From NCBI RefSeq assembly GCF_003096715.1, contig NZ_QEOL01000019.1, positions 108,244 through 172,243 on the forward strand: 64,000 nucleotides of DNA, read 5' to 3'. Shown piece after piece: positions 27,201-35,751 of the stretch (position 1 is the stretch's first letter; every line of letters begins with the position of its first letter). Position numbers and translations under genes: made by a program. The notes below the pieces were generated by a model. The model saw only the letters and a list, made by a program, of their open reading frames with translations, searched no databases and was not told the origin of the DNA. The DNA is from Paraburkholderia silvatlantica. GTDB lineage: Bacteria; Pseudomonadota; Gammaproteobacteria; Burkholderiales; Burkholderiaceae.

Positions 27201-28150
27201 AACGTCTGGTCGACACCTCTCTCTTCTGGGACCAGTCGGTGGGCGCTTCGGTGGAGAACTATGTCGAGCACCCGCTCGACTACGTGCAGCAGACGTTCTG
27301 GGCCAGCCTCAAGCTCGCCGACCATTACCTGGCAGGCCTTCAGGGCGTGCAGCGATTCCAGCGCAGCAGCGATACGACCCAGCTCGTCAACGTCGATTCG
27401 GTGGACCGCGAGGCCTCGCTCTTCGTGCGCCGCCAGACCCGCGACTCGGTCGTGAACGCCGCATTCGGCCGACGAGACGGACTCGATTCGTTCTACACCT
27501 TCCGGCTGGACGCGACGACCGGCAGCGCCTCGCCGCTCACGCTGACGGGTTCGATCGCGCACAACGCGCGAAGCGACGAAACGCAGACACTCTTCGTGGG
27601 CGGCATGAAGGATCTCGCGGTGGGCAGCCTGCTGTGGCAGATCGACCCGCGCTGGTCGCTCAGCGCGAGCGTCGAGGCCGACCGCTTCTACAGCCAGGCG
27701 CGCAACCTCGTGGGCACGGGCGTCGTCCAGCAAGCGGAACTCGACTACAAGATCCGCACCGACTATCCCGACTACACGCTGCGCTTCGTCGCCGCGCATG
27801 GCGGCTACAACGACAGCGGCCAGCCCGACGCCCTGCTCCGGCGGCTCGTGCCGGCTGACGCCGGGCCGGTCTCCGCGGCGACCTTCATGCCGAACAGCTA
27901 TACGCAGTTCGGCGCGTACGTGGGCTTCGGCAACGATCTGGCCCAGCGCTACACGCACGCCTGGCGGCCTTACCTCGATGTCGGCCTCGTCCACGACACC
28001 GTGCAGGGCTGGGGGGTCAATGCCGATATCGGGATTGCCGGATCGGTATTCGGCGGCGACCATGCGGCAATCTACTTCGAGCATGCACATGTCGCGCAAA
28101 ACGGCTCGCAGATCACCATGATCGGTGCGCGTTACCGTTGGCTGTATTGA
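24194..28150 (+). CDS. pelB: PelB: TPR scaffold and outer-membrane export porin of Pel
   Basis: A 1318-residue protein, somewhat longer than the Pseudomonas homologue (about 1190). An N-terminal membrane segment (residues ~8-25) anchors it. A long alpha-helical tetratricopeptide region follows to about residue 1000. The last ~300 residues have alternating beta patterns (FYTFRLDATTGSASPLTLTG; final ITMIGARYRWLY), fitting an outer-membrane barrel. PelB guides PelA and conducts the polymer outward. The GTG start overlaps the end of pelA by 11 bases. Confidence 0.9.
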   Translation: MATERPRIASALLLAGATLAVAATLGAVYGGAHLRSRVIENSTPNALNTAYLEAWLRSTPSDPIYLKALGEQYLGLGRLDDAQSVAARLAALGTPAARQAGNHLLLRCELLRAFMAKPGSTERATHVAQARALLTAMIAETWTPAQLQWLATQALAINVPDIAARYDERLVAADPARRLHWQREAARQYLATAAYREAASAYFAAQSMAATRDEARRDFIAGVGALQAGNLLDEALTQGNVHLGALSQDRATLEVMLALARAANRPELVERYARALMPFVSQRAPGAGAMRLAAVHADSAPQRGKWLRLAGIEPFGHAARMRAHRASGEIVEAGYAAGQPVRLLRVAAAAAPDPAPAPRDAQASDKLALTLYQSFLEANDLANAEAIAARQAGRPGAAPEWRKRLAQVQEWRNEPMAALQSWLAYAQVSGDPDAWHNVQRIAPMLNDDEAYVQSLVHACDAAPDNLSLVDDVIAAYERLGRPDDGLAFLKTRARGTRTEEMLRRYAWLSQRSGHFDQALATYEALQQAQPRNTGYAGRSANLLYQRGEYAQALAALKRAQPYAGDADTLYWRTYGQLARLLQDDADANLAYRHLLVSPGAEPEDFAAMTFFYDPYPIDAARTATRQYRKTGEVQPLRDAINYFVAAHALDQAGALLDSLTPAGREAAERSLGFLAARAEYERQSGKLEAALADLRRAVNFLGTSTDTRAAYLWMVVDIGTEDELRAALRRWRDRSLDDETLWGPYAAGEMQLNRPEAALRYLRRQAVTNSRDPLWLLTYADAQEMAGHVALAWSVRRQVWLALLHEAPQTPQTPQAAKPGARRLATPARNEWEANGQLQGRRAQLAQVLANGDYAAHLLAALTAAKAPPPDDPSGRSLLGAAPGVEPPPAPAGREAQYRRLRLAVARDVAVAWALSNERNEVAKRWLARRYAHGLASERNEQLTIALAGEDARQVAQILDARGASLSLYSRIDGESFVDRQGAAQAHAFEGLDGAPYDDQMHERLVDTSLFWDQSVGASVENYVEHPLDYVQQTFWASLKLADHYLAGLQGVQRFQRSSDTTQLVNVDSVDREASLFVRRQTRDSVVNAAFGRRDGLDSFYTFRLDATTGSASPLTLTGSIAHNARSDETQTLFVGGMKDLAVGSLLWQIDPRWSLSASVEADRFYSQARNLVGTGVVQQAELDYKIRTDYPDYTLRFVAAHGGYNDSGQPDALLRRLVPADAGPVSAATFMPNSYTQFGAYVGFGNDLAQRYTHAWRPYLDVGLVHDTVQGWGVNADIGIAGSVFGGDHAAIYFEHAHVAQNGSQITMIGARYRWLY

Positions 28151-28225
28151 TGTGACAACACAGGACGGCGCGCCCCGCAGGCGTGCCGAGGCAGACACTC
28201 AATGAACCGGAAAGGAAAAGCACAC

Positions 28226-28774
28226 ATGAATGCTATCGAGCGCATCCGCAGGAGCTGGGGGCTGATGCTGGCCGCCGCGTGCATGCTGGGTCTGAGCGCG
28301 TGTGCCAGCGTCGATTCGACGCCGGCACCGTCGCTCGCGGCAGCGGGCGGCGTGGCCGTGCTGCCGCTCGCGAACTTCACCGAAACGCCGGACGCCGGAC
28401 ACGCCGCGCAGTCCATTGCCGCCAACGCGCTGCGCCAGCTTGGCCATGCGGGCATCGTAGCGATGGCAAGCACGGACAGCAACAGTGCGAGCTTCGACGC
28501 CTCGACACAACCGAGCCTCGACCAGGGACTCGACTGGGCCCGCACGCAACACGCGAAGTATGTGCTGACAGGTGCCGTGGAGGAGTGGCGCTACAAGGTC
28601 GGCGTGGACGGCGAACCCGTCGTCGCCCTGTCCTTCGAGCTGCGCGAGCTGCCCTCGGGACGCGTGGTCTGGAGCGCGACGGGCTCGCGCACGGGCTGGA
28701 GCCGCTCGGGCCTCGGCGCCACGGCGCAGAGCCTCATCGGCAAACTGCTCGCGCCACTGGCCGCGCACGGCTGA
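28226..28774 (+). CDS. pelC: PelC: outer-membrane lipoprotein of Pel export
   Basis: A 182-residue lipoprotein. A signal peptide ends in the lipobox LSAC (mature Cys). The body matches PelC: VAVLPLANFTETP, AKYVLTGAVEEWRYKVG and GRVVWSATGSRTGWSRSGLG. PelC forms a ring at the periplasmic side of the outer membrane that funnels the polymer to PelB. The start at 28226 is chosen for its AAAGGA ribosome site; an ATG eight codons upstream is less well placed. Confidence 0.9.
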   Translation: MNAIERIRRSWGLMLAAACMLGLSACASVDSTPAPSLAAAGGVAVLPLANFTETPDAGHAAQSIAANALRQLGHAGIVAMASTDSNSASFDASTQPSLDQGLDWARTQHAKYVLTGAVEEWRYKVGVDGEPVVALSFELRELPSGRVVWSATGSRTGWSRSGLGATAQSLIGKLLAPLAAHG

Positions 28775-28795
28775 ACCGTACAACGCGAGACGCCG

Positions 28796-30214
28796 ATGGA
28801 CGTCCAGATCAATCACGGCCGCGATCCGGCCGCACGCGAGCGCGGCACCGGCCGGCGGCACCTGTATGAGCGGCCCCATAGCGACCCTGGCTGGCTGCGC
28901 AACCTGCTCGCACCGGTCACGCGCTCGCGCTTCGCGTGGCTCGAGGCTGCGCTCGTGACGATCGCGGCGCTCGCGCTCGCGTGGTTCGTCGACCGCGCCG
29001 ATCCGCTCCTGCTCAAAAGCGGCTTCCCCTGGCCGTGGCTCGTGCCGACACTCATCGCCCTGCGCTATGGCGTGGCGCCGGGCCTCGGCTCCGCGCTGCT
29101 GCTCGCGGCGCTCTGGCTGCTCGCCTACCCCGCCGGCACGCCGTGGCCCACGCCGTTCTTCGTGGGCGGCGGCGTGCTCGTGATCCTGGCTGGCCACTTC
29201 GCCGACACCTGGAACGTGCGGGCGGACCGCGCCAACGCAGTCAACGACTACCTCAACGAGCGGCTCACGGCACTCACCGACAACCACTACCTGCTGCGGC
29301 TCTCGCACGAGCGGCTCGAACGCGACCTGCTCACGCGCCCGACCACGCTGCGCGACTCGATCAACGAACTGCGCCAGCTCTCGGGCGGCACGGCCGCCGA
29401 CGCACCGGACGCGGCGAGCGGGCTGCCCGGCACGACGCGGCTCATCGAGTTCGTCGCGCGCGCCTGCCAGATCGAGGTCGCGGCGCTCTACCCCGTGCGC
29501 GACGGCCAGCTCGTGCCCGAAGCGCTCGCGAGCGCCGGCGAGCCCTTCGAGCTCGACGCCAGCGATCCGCTCATCGCGCTGGCCCTCTCGAGCGGGCAGC
29601 TCGCGCACCTGAAGTCGGCGGACATGCTTGCGAGCGGCAGCCGCTATATCGCCTGCGCGCCGCTCATCTCTGCCACGGGCGAGACACGGGCGCTGCTCGT
29701 GGTTCAGCGTATGCCGTTTCTCTCGCTCACTCACGACAACCTGCAACTGCTGTTCGTCCTGCTCGGCTACTACGGCGACGGCCTCGAGTACGCCCGCGCC
29801 ACGCGCGAGCTCATGGACGCCGTGCCCAACTGCCCGAGCGATTTCGGCCTCGAGTATGGGCGCCTGGTGCGCCTGCACCAGCGCAGCGGCATCGAGTCGT
29901 CCGTGGTGGCCCTGTCGTTCCCGCGCAGCGAAGCGCACGACTCGCTCTTCGAACACGTCCTGCGCCGCGGGCGTTCGGCCGACCTGGCCTGGCCGCTGCA
30001 AACGGCGCAACGCTCGGTGCTCGTGAACCTCATGCCGCTCGCCGACACCACGGGCGTAGCCGGCTATCTGGCCCGAATCGAAACGAATCTGCGCAACCAG
30101 TTCGATACCGACTTCGAACGCGCCCGCGTGGGCGTGCACACGCTGCACGTGACGGGTGCCTCGAGCAAAACAAATCTCGTGGACCTGCTGCAGCGGGTGA
30201 CGACCCATGAGTGA
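28796..30214 (+). CDS. pelD: PelD: inner-membrane c-di-GMP receptor of Pel synthesis
   Basis: A 472-residue protein with four hydrophobic segments in residues 45-140, then a coiled stretch, a GAF domain (about 170-320) and a degenerate GGDEF domain. The GGDEF signature itself is absent, but the inhibitory-site motif RxxD is present as RSAD (Arg393-Asp396), the residue pair that binds cyclic di-GMP in PelD. Binding switches on polymerisation by PelF. pelD overlaps pelE by eight bases. Confidence 0.9.
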   Translation: MDVQINHGRDPAARERGTGRRHLYERPHSDPGWLRNLLAPVTRSRFAWLEAALVTIAALALAWFVDRADPLLLKSGFPWPWLVPTLIALRYGVAPGLGSALLLAALWLLAYPAGTPWPTPFFVGGGVLVILAGHFADTWNVRADRANAVNDYLNERLTALTDNHYLLRLSHERLERDLLTRPTTLRDSINELRQLSGGTAADAPDAASGLPGTTRLIEFVARACQIEVAALYPVRDGQLVPEALASAGEPFELDASDPLIALALSSGQLAHLKSADMLASGSRYIACAPLISATGETRALLVVQRMPFLSLTHDNLQLLFVLLGYYGDGLEYARATRELMDAVPNCPSDFGLEYGRLVRLHQRSGIESSVVALSFPRSEAHDSLFEHVLRRGRSADLAWPLQTAQRSVLVNLMPLADTTGVAGYLARIETNLRNQFDTDFERARVGVHTLHVTGASSKTNLVDLLQRVTTHE

Positions 30215-31217
30215 CGCGCTTGCGATCCTGCTCGTACTGCCGCTCGCCGCGCTGCTGCAAGGCGCAGCGTTCTGGAGCGCGTTCCACCCGCCGGCGGGCT
30301 TAGGACCGCTCGCGTGCTTTCTGGCGCTCCAGGCACTGGCGGCGGCAGCCGAAGCGCTCCTGTTCCGCCGCCTGATGCCTGCCGCACAGCGTGAGCCGAG
30401 CCGTGCCGCGCTGCTCCATCTCTGGGCGCTCTCGTTCTTCGTGCCGTGCGCGGGCGGGCTGCTCGAAGTGCTCGCAAGCGTTGCCGGCGCGCGACTCGCC
30501 ATCGCGCGGGAAGCGCGCGCGACCGACATCGTGGGCCGCCCCGAATTCGTCTCGCACCTCGTCTCGCGCGTCTCGCACGCGGCGGGCACGCGCGTGCAGG
30601 CCCGCCTCGCGAACCGCCATGCGGCCACTGGCGACCGCCTCGCCGCGCTCGTGGCAATCCAGCAGCTCCCCACGCGCACCACGGGCACGCTGTTGCGCGA
30701 GCTGCTCGCCGACCCCGTCGACGACCTGCGCCTGCTCGCCTACGGCATGCTCGACCAGGCCGAAAACGAGATCGTCAACCGCATCTTCGCGTGCGAGGAG
30801 GCCCTCACCCGTGCCAGCACCGAAGCGGAGCAGCTGGCGCTGCACCGCCAGCTCGCCGAGCTGCATTTCGAACTCGTGTACCAGCGGCTCGCGCAGGGCG
30901 ACGTCTACCACCATGCGATCGCCGAGGCCGAAATGCATGCGCGCCGTGCGCAGGCGCTCGCACAGGGCGAGCGCGACGCCGCCCTGTGCCTGCTGCTCGC
31001 GCGCCTCGCGCTCGCCCGCGACCGCGCCGACGAAGCCACGCCACTGCTCGAGCGTGCGCGCGAACTCAGCTTCCCGCGCGAGCGCCTGCTGCCGTGGCTC
31101 GCCGAGGCCGCCTTTCGTCAGGGCCGTCACACAGAAGCCGCCGCGATCGTCGGCGAACTTGCGCGGCACGCCGGAACGCCCGCGCTCAAACCCGTGATCG
31201 ACTACTGGACACGTTGA
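30207..31217 (+). CDS. pelE: PelE: inner-membrane TPR protein of Pel synthesis
   Basis: A 336-residue protein. Two N-terminal hydrophobic segments (residues ~5-25 and 30-50) precede helical repeats rich in Ala, Leu and Arg. This is the layout of PelE, which joins PelD, PelF and PelG in the inner-membrane synthase complex. Sequence identity to other PelE proteins is usually low, so context carries much of the assignment. It overlaps pelD and, by one base (TGATG), pelF. Confidence 0.87.
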   Translation: MSDALAILLVLPLAALLQGAAFWSAFHPPAGLGPLACFLALQALAAAAEALLFRRLMPAAQREPSRAALLHLWALSFFVPCAGGLLEVLASVAGARLAIAREARATDIVGRPEFVSHLVSRVSHAAGTRVQARLANRHAATGDRLAALVAIQQLPTRTTGTLLRELLADPVDDLRLLAYGMLDQAENEIVNRIFACEEALTRASTEAEQLALHRQLAELHFELVYQRLAQGDVYHHAIAEAEMHARRAQALAQGERDAALCLLLARLALARDRADEATPLLERARELSFPRERLLPWLAEAAFRQGRHTEAAAIVGELARHAGTPALKPVIDYWTR

Positions 31218-32872
31218 TGGACACATCGCTCGAGCGCCGCGCGGCGCAAGCCGACGTCTGCCTGCTGCTCGAAGGCACCTTCCCTTACGTGCGCGGCGGC
31301 GTATCGAGCTGGGTCAACGAGATGATCCGCGCGTACCCGCAGCGGGCGTTCGGCATCGTCTTCATCGGCGGGCGCAAGGAGGACTACGCCAGGCCCGCCT
31401 ATGCGCTGCCTGAGAACGTCGTGCACTTCGAGGAGCACTATCTTTACGAAGCCGCGCCCGCAGACGCCAAACTTCATCACCGCGCCGTGCGCGGCGAGCG
31501 CGACGCCTTCGCCAGGTCCGCGGCGTTCCACGAGATGCTGCGCAGCCGGGAGCAGCAGCCCGGGATCGGCGCGATGATGGTCGAGCTCATTTCGATGCTC
31601 GGCGAGGGCGGGCGCCTGTCGTCGGAACAGTTCCTCCATAGCCGCGAGGCGTGGGAGTACATCGAACAGCAATATCTCGAGCGCTGCACGGACCCATCGT
31701 TCACCGACTACTTCTGGACCGTGCGCCACATGCACCAGCCGCTCTGGCAGCTCGCCCGCGTGGCCGCGCAGACCGTGCGTGCGCAGACCTATCACACGAT
31801 CTCGACCGGCTACGCCGGCTACCTGGGCGCGCTGCTGCACCACCGCACGGGGCGTCCGCTCGTCGTGAGCGAGCATGGCATCTACACAAAGGAGCGCAAG
31901 ATCGACCTGCTGCAAAGCCGCTGGATACGCGATAACCGCGGCGTGTTCGAGCGCGACGTCTCGGATGTGAGCTATTTCCGCGATCTGTGGCTGCGTTTTT
32001 TCGAGGCGCTCGGTCGTCTCGCCTATGACGCCGCCGACGAAATCGTCGCGCTCTACGAAGGCAACCGCCAGCGCCAGATCGCCGACGGCGCGCGCGCCGA
32101 GCGCACCCGCACGATCCCGAACGGCATCGACGTGGACAGGCTGATGCCGCTCGCCGCACAGCGGCGCGCGCGGCCACGCCGCGTCGTCGCGCTGATTGGA
32201 CGCGTAGTGCCGATCAAGGACATCAAGACCTTCATCCGCGCGATCTTCATCGCCGCGCGCACGATGCCCGACATCGAAGGCTGGATCGTCGGCCCCGAGG
32301 ACGAAGACCCCGCCTACGCGCGCGAGTGCCACGCGCTCGCGCAAAGCCTCGGCCTGCAGCGCAACCTGAAGTTCCTCGGCTTCCAGCGCATCGACGATGT
32401 GCTGCCGCAGATCGACCTGCTCGCGCTCAGCTCGATCAGCGAGGCGCTGCCGCTGGTGGTGCTGGAAGGCTTCGCGGCCGGCGTGCCGGCGATTACCACC
32501 GACGTGGGCGCGTGCCGCGAACTGATCGAAGGCGCGCTGCCCGAAGACCGGGCGCTCGGCGCGGCGGGGGCGGTCGTACAGATCGCCAATCCAGCCGAAC
32601 TCGCGAGCGCGACGCTCGCGCTGCTCAGCGACGAGCCGCGCTGGCTCGCCGCCCAGCGCGCCGCGGCGCAACGCGCCGCGCGCTACTACCGGCGCAGCCA
32701 GATGGTCGAGCGCTACGAAGCGATCTACGCGCGCTGTGCCGCGCAGACCGAGCGCCCACGCAACGACATCGTGTCCGGTGCAGCGCTGCCGGCACCGGGC
32801 TGTCCTGTCCACGGAAAAGGGCGCGGCGGCGCGCTTGCCGCGCTGCGCGCGGCCTTTAACCGGAGTCGCTGA
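31217..32872 (+). CDS. pelF: PelF: cytoplasmic glycosyltransferase (GT4) that polymerises Pel
   Basis: A 551-residue GT4-type transferase. The N-terminal signature is LLLEGTFPYVRGGVSSWVNE. The donor-binding half has NGIDVD, GRVVPIKDIKTFIRA and the E-x7-E motif in SEALPLVVLEGFAAG. It uses UDP-amino sugars to build the Pel chain at the inner face of the membrane, activated through PelD. A C-terminal tail of about 40 residues rich in Gly, Arg and Ala extends beyond the usual domain. The start overlaps the pelE stop; an in-frame extension to 30446 crosses pelE in another frame and is not real. Confidence 0.92.
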   Translation: MDTSLERRAAQADVCLLLEGTFPYVRGGVSSWVNEMIRAYPQRAFGIVFIGGRKEDYARPAYALPENVVHFEEHYLYEAAPADAKLHHRAVRGERDAFARSAAFHEMLRSREQQPGIGAMMVELISMLGEGGRLSSEQFLHSREAWEYIEQQYLERCTDPSFTDYFWTVRHMHQPLWQLARVAAQTVRAQTYHTISTGYAGYLGALLHHRTGRPLVVSEHGIYTKERKIDLLQSRWIRDNRGVFERDVSDVSYFRDLWLRFFEALGRLAYDAADEIVALYEGNRQRQIADGARAERTRTIPNGIDVDRLMPLAAQRRARPRRVVALIGRVVPIKDIKTFIRAIFIAARTMPDIEGWIVGPEDEDPAYARECHALAQSLGLQRNLKFLGFQRIDDVLPQIDLLALSSISEALPLVVLEGFAAGVPAITTDVGACRELIEGALPEDRALGAAGAVVQIANPAELASATLALLSDEPRWLAAQRAAAQRAARYYRRSQMVERYEAIYARCAAQTERPRNDIVSGAALPAPGCPVHGKGRGGALAALRAAFNRSR

Positions 32873-34242
32873 TGGCCGGCATTGGATTCGAACTGCGCAA
32901 GCTGATGAGCCGCGAAACGCTCACGGGTGTCGCGCGCGCCTATTTCTATGCGGGGCTCATCAGCTCAGGCCCGATGATCCTCTCGTGCTTCGGCATTCTG
33001 ATCATTGGGGCGCTGAGCTTCGCTGTGGTGATACCGGGCGTGCTGATCACGCAGTTTCAGGTGTCGGTCACCTACATGATCGCCTGCAGCCTGATTGTGA
33101 CGGGGCCGCTGCAGCTCTCGTTCACGCGCTTCGTGTCGGACCGGCTCTACGAGCGCCGCGACGACCTCGTGCTGCCGAATTACCGCGCGGTCCAGCTCGT
33201 CTGCACGGCCGTCTCGGGCCTGCTCGGCATCCTCGCGATGAGCATCGGCTTCGACCAGACCCCACTCGCCTACCGCATCCTGATGATCGCCGGCTTCGTG
33301 ATCGCCAGCAACATCTGGATCGCCGTGATCTTCCTCTCGAGCGTGAAGCAGTACCGGCAAGTCCTGTGGTCGTTCGCGATCGGCTACAGCGCCGTGGTCG
33401 GCCTCGCGCTGGCGCTCAACCACCACGGGCTCGCGGGCTTGCTCGGCGGCTTCGTGGCCGGCCATGCGATTCTGCTGCTGTGCCTCTCGGTGATCGTGCA
33501 CCGTCAGTATCCCGGCTCACGCTACATCTCGTTCGAAGTGTTCGACCGCAGGTTCGTCTACCCGAGCCTTGCCTGGGTTGGGCTGTTGTTCAACCTCGGC
33601 GTGTGGGCCGACAAGTTCATCTTCTGGTTCTCGGACGTCACCGGTACGCGCGTGGTGGGCTGGTTTCACGCCTCGGTCATCTACGACATTCCCGTGTTTC
33701 TCGCCTATGTGTGCGTGATGCCGGCCATGGCGGCATTCCTCGTGCGCATCGAAGCCGATTTTGCCGGCTACTACGACGCGTTCTATGACGCAGTACGTAC
33801 CGGCGCCACCCTGCAACGCATCAACGCGATGCGCGACATGATGGTACGCAGCGTGCGCGCGGGCCTCTCCGAAATCGTCAAGGTCCAGATCGTGGTGGTC
33901 CTGCTGATGCTCGGGTTCGGCGCCGCACTGCTCGGCGTGCTGCGCATCTCGTCGCTGTATCTGCCGCTGCTGCTCGTCGACGTGATCGCCGCGAGCCTGC
34001 AGGTGCTGTTTCTCGGCCTGCTCAACGTCATGTTCTATCTGGACACGCGCCGCGACGTCCTGCGCCTGACCGGCATCTTCATCGTGCTCAACGCGCTTTT
34101 CACACTGCTGTCGATCCGCCTCGGGCCGGCTGCGTATGGCTATGGCTTTGCGCTCGCCCTGCTGAGCGTGACGATCCTGGCCGTACGCACGCTCGATGCC
34201 CGTTTCGTCACACTCGAATACGAAACCTACATGCTCCAATGA
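32872..34242 (+). CDS. pelG: PelG: inner-membrane polysaccharide transporter (MOP/Wzx-like)
   Basis: A 456-residue polytopic membrane protein with about twelve helices. It begins with the PelG signature MAGIGFELRKLMSRETL. PelG, a distant relative of the MATE/Wzx transporters, moves the growing polymer across the inner membrane. Its start overlaps the pelF stop by one base. It closes the canonical seven-gene operon. Confidence 0.92.
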   Translation: MAGIGFELRKLMSRETLTGVARAYFYAGLISSGPMILSCFGILIIGALSFAVVIPGVLITQFQVSVTYMIACSLIVTGPLQLSFTRFVSDRLYERRDDLVLPNYRAVQLVCTAVSGLLGILAMSIGFDQTPLAYRILMIAGFVIASNIWIAVIFLSSVKQYRQVLWSFAIGYSAVVGLALALNHHGLAGLLGGFVAGHAILLLCLSVIVHRQYPGSRYISFEVFDRRFVYPSLAWVGLLFNLGVWADKFIFWFSDVTGTRVVGWFHASVIYDIPVFLAYVCVMPAMAAFLVRIEADFAGYYDAFYDAVRTGATLQRINAMRDMMVRSVRAGLSEIVKVQIVVVLLMLGFGAALLGVLRISSLYLPLLLVDVIAASLQVLFLGLLNVMFYLDTRRDVLRLTGIFIVLNALFTLLSIRLGPAAYGYGFALALLSVTILAVRTLDARFVTLEYETYMLQ

Positions 34243-34392
34243 CGGCCCACAAGAACAGCGTGCTGCGTACGCACACCGCCGCGCTCGTCAGTGCCGCGCT
34301 AACCCGTCGGTGGCGACTTCGGCGCTCAACCAGATCTGCTGGTGGCCGTTTCTTCCTTCCTGATGCCTTTCTCCTGAAACACGGAACCATTC

Positions 34393-35361
34393 ATGCGCAC
34401 GTTTTCCGGCCGCGGCAGTGCCAGCGTCCAGCCGCCTGCCTCGATCGCGCTGGCGCTCAGTGCCATCTCGCGCAGCGCGCGGCTGATCTTCGCCACGCTG
34501 TGCGCCTTGTGCGCAGTGCCCGCCGCGCGCGCGGATGCCGCCGCTACCGACACGGCTGCGCCGAATCTGCGCGTGGCGTTCTACTACGGCACGACGCCGC
34601 CCACGGCGCAGCTCGCAAACTACGACATCGCAGTGATCGAGCCGGACAGCGGGTTCCAGCCACGCGAGCATGCGCTGCCCTGCACGCAATGGTTTGCCTA
34701 TGCGAGCGTCGGCGAGATTACGCCCGAACGGACGTATTTCGCACAACTGCCGCGGGACTGGCTGATGGGCCGCAACGCGAACTGGGCTTCACGCGTGGTC
34801 GATCAAAACCGCCCGGGCTGGCCGGCCTTCTTCGTGCGCCACGTGATCGATCCGCTATGGGCGCGCGGCTATCGCGGCTTCTTTCTCGATACGCTCGACT
34901 CGTATCAGCTTGTGACTACGACCAACGCCGAGCGCGAACGTCAGCGCGAAGGCATCGTGCGCGTCATTCGTGCGATCAAGACGAGCCATCCTGCGGCAAA
35001 GCTCATTTTGAATCGCGGCTTCGAACTGCTGCCGCAGATTCACGGCGACGTGAGCGCCGTTGCGTTCGAGTCGCTTTATGGCGGGTGGGATCAGGCCAAT
35101 GCGCGCTACGTCGCTGTGCCGGAGGCCGACCGCAACTGGCTGCTGGCGATGGCGAACAACGTGAAGGCCCAGTACGGCTTGCCCGTCATTTCAATCGACT
35201 ACTGTGCAACGGCCGACACCGAATGCGCGCGTAAGACTGCGGCCAGCATCGCCGCTCATGGCATCGTACCTTTCGTTACGGACGGCTCGCTGCAGAGGCT
35301 GCCGGATACGGCAGCGGTGCCGCGCGAAGGCTCGGCTTGTCCCTCTGTTTTGCGAGACTGA
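34393..35361 (+). CDS. Stand-alone PelA-type hydrolase (endo-alpha-1,4-polygalactosaminidase-like), secreted
   Basis: A 322-residue protein made of a signal peptide (residues ~20-50) and one glycoside-hydrolase domain of the kind normally fused in PelA. Conserved acidic positions are present: YASVGEIT (Glu108), FFLDTLDSY (Asp166), ILNRGFELLP (Asn207, Glu211) and VAFESLYGGW (Glu226). It should cleave partially deacetylated Pel in the periplasm. Its tail IDYCATADTECARKTAASI parallels IEYCDATDRACARRTAQQ in PelA, so the two domains are paralogues. It lies 150 bases after pelG on the same strand, probably in the operon. The long frame 34239-35234 over it is a shadow. Confidence 0.88.
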   Translation: MRTFSGRGSASVQPPASIALALSAISRSARLIFATLCALCAVPAARADAAATDTAAPNLRVAFYYGTTPPTAQLANYDIAVIEPDSGFQPREHALPCTQWFAYASVGEITPERTYFAQLPRDWLMGRNANWASRVVDQNRPGWPAFFVRHVIDPLWARGYRGFFLDTLDSYQLVTTTNAERERQREGIVRVIRAIKTSHPAAKLILNRGFELLPQIHGDVSAVAFESLYGGWDQANARYVAVPEADRNWLLAMANNVKAQYGLPVISIDYCATADTECARKTAASIAAHGIVPFVTDGSLQRLPDTAAVPREGSACPSVLRD

Positions 35362-35751
35362 AGGATGCAGACGCCTCACTGCGGCTGCGATATCGACTGA
35401 AGGCCTGAGACGCATGGCTGGCGGGGTTTGGGTGACGCCAACGGAATCCGCCGGAGCCTTATGGAATAGCGAATGGCGGGCCTGCTGAAGTTCGAACCGT
35501 CGGCCAGCGTTCGCTGGCCGGCCTCAAAGGCGCCGCCGACCGTCTGTAGCGGCACTTCCCGCCTTGTCTCACCTGCCGCCACACGCTGCGCGGTTCCGGT
35601 CGCGCCCCCAAATTCCTCGCCTGAAGCGCATCGTCGATACAACACCGCCGCGACTAAGTGTCGCGATATATATCACATTGCGATACAATTCCTTTCCTTT
35701 GGGCGGCGCCGAGCCGTCTGCGCTCCCACCGTTCCAGGTTCGTTCCGAATC
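35362..35751. other. Intergenic region between the pel cluster and the HPP gene
   Basis: No gene is supported. A perfect 9-bp hairpin (CGGCCAGCG/CGCTGGCCG, 35501-35520) without a T-run may help end pel transcription. An AT-rich patch at 35663-35690 contains the MarR-type operator annotated separately. Confidence 0.55.
35671..35685. promoter_or_regulatory. MarR-type operator TATC-N7-GATA, copy 1
   Basis: TATC and GATA are separated by seven bases, inside a TATATATCACATTGCGATACA stretch ahead of the HPP gene. The same TATC-N7-GATA geometry is found at 36983-36997 just before marR. A perfect palindrome GATATATATC (35665-35674) overlaps it. Confidence 0.6.

Noticed and set aside
34239..35234. 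331-residue frame after pelG
   Set aside because: It covers the stand-alone hydrolase in a different frame and is Arg-rich without features.
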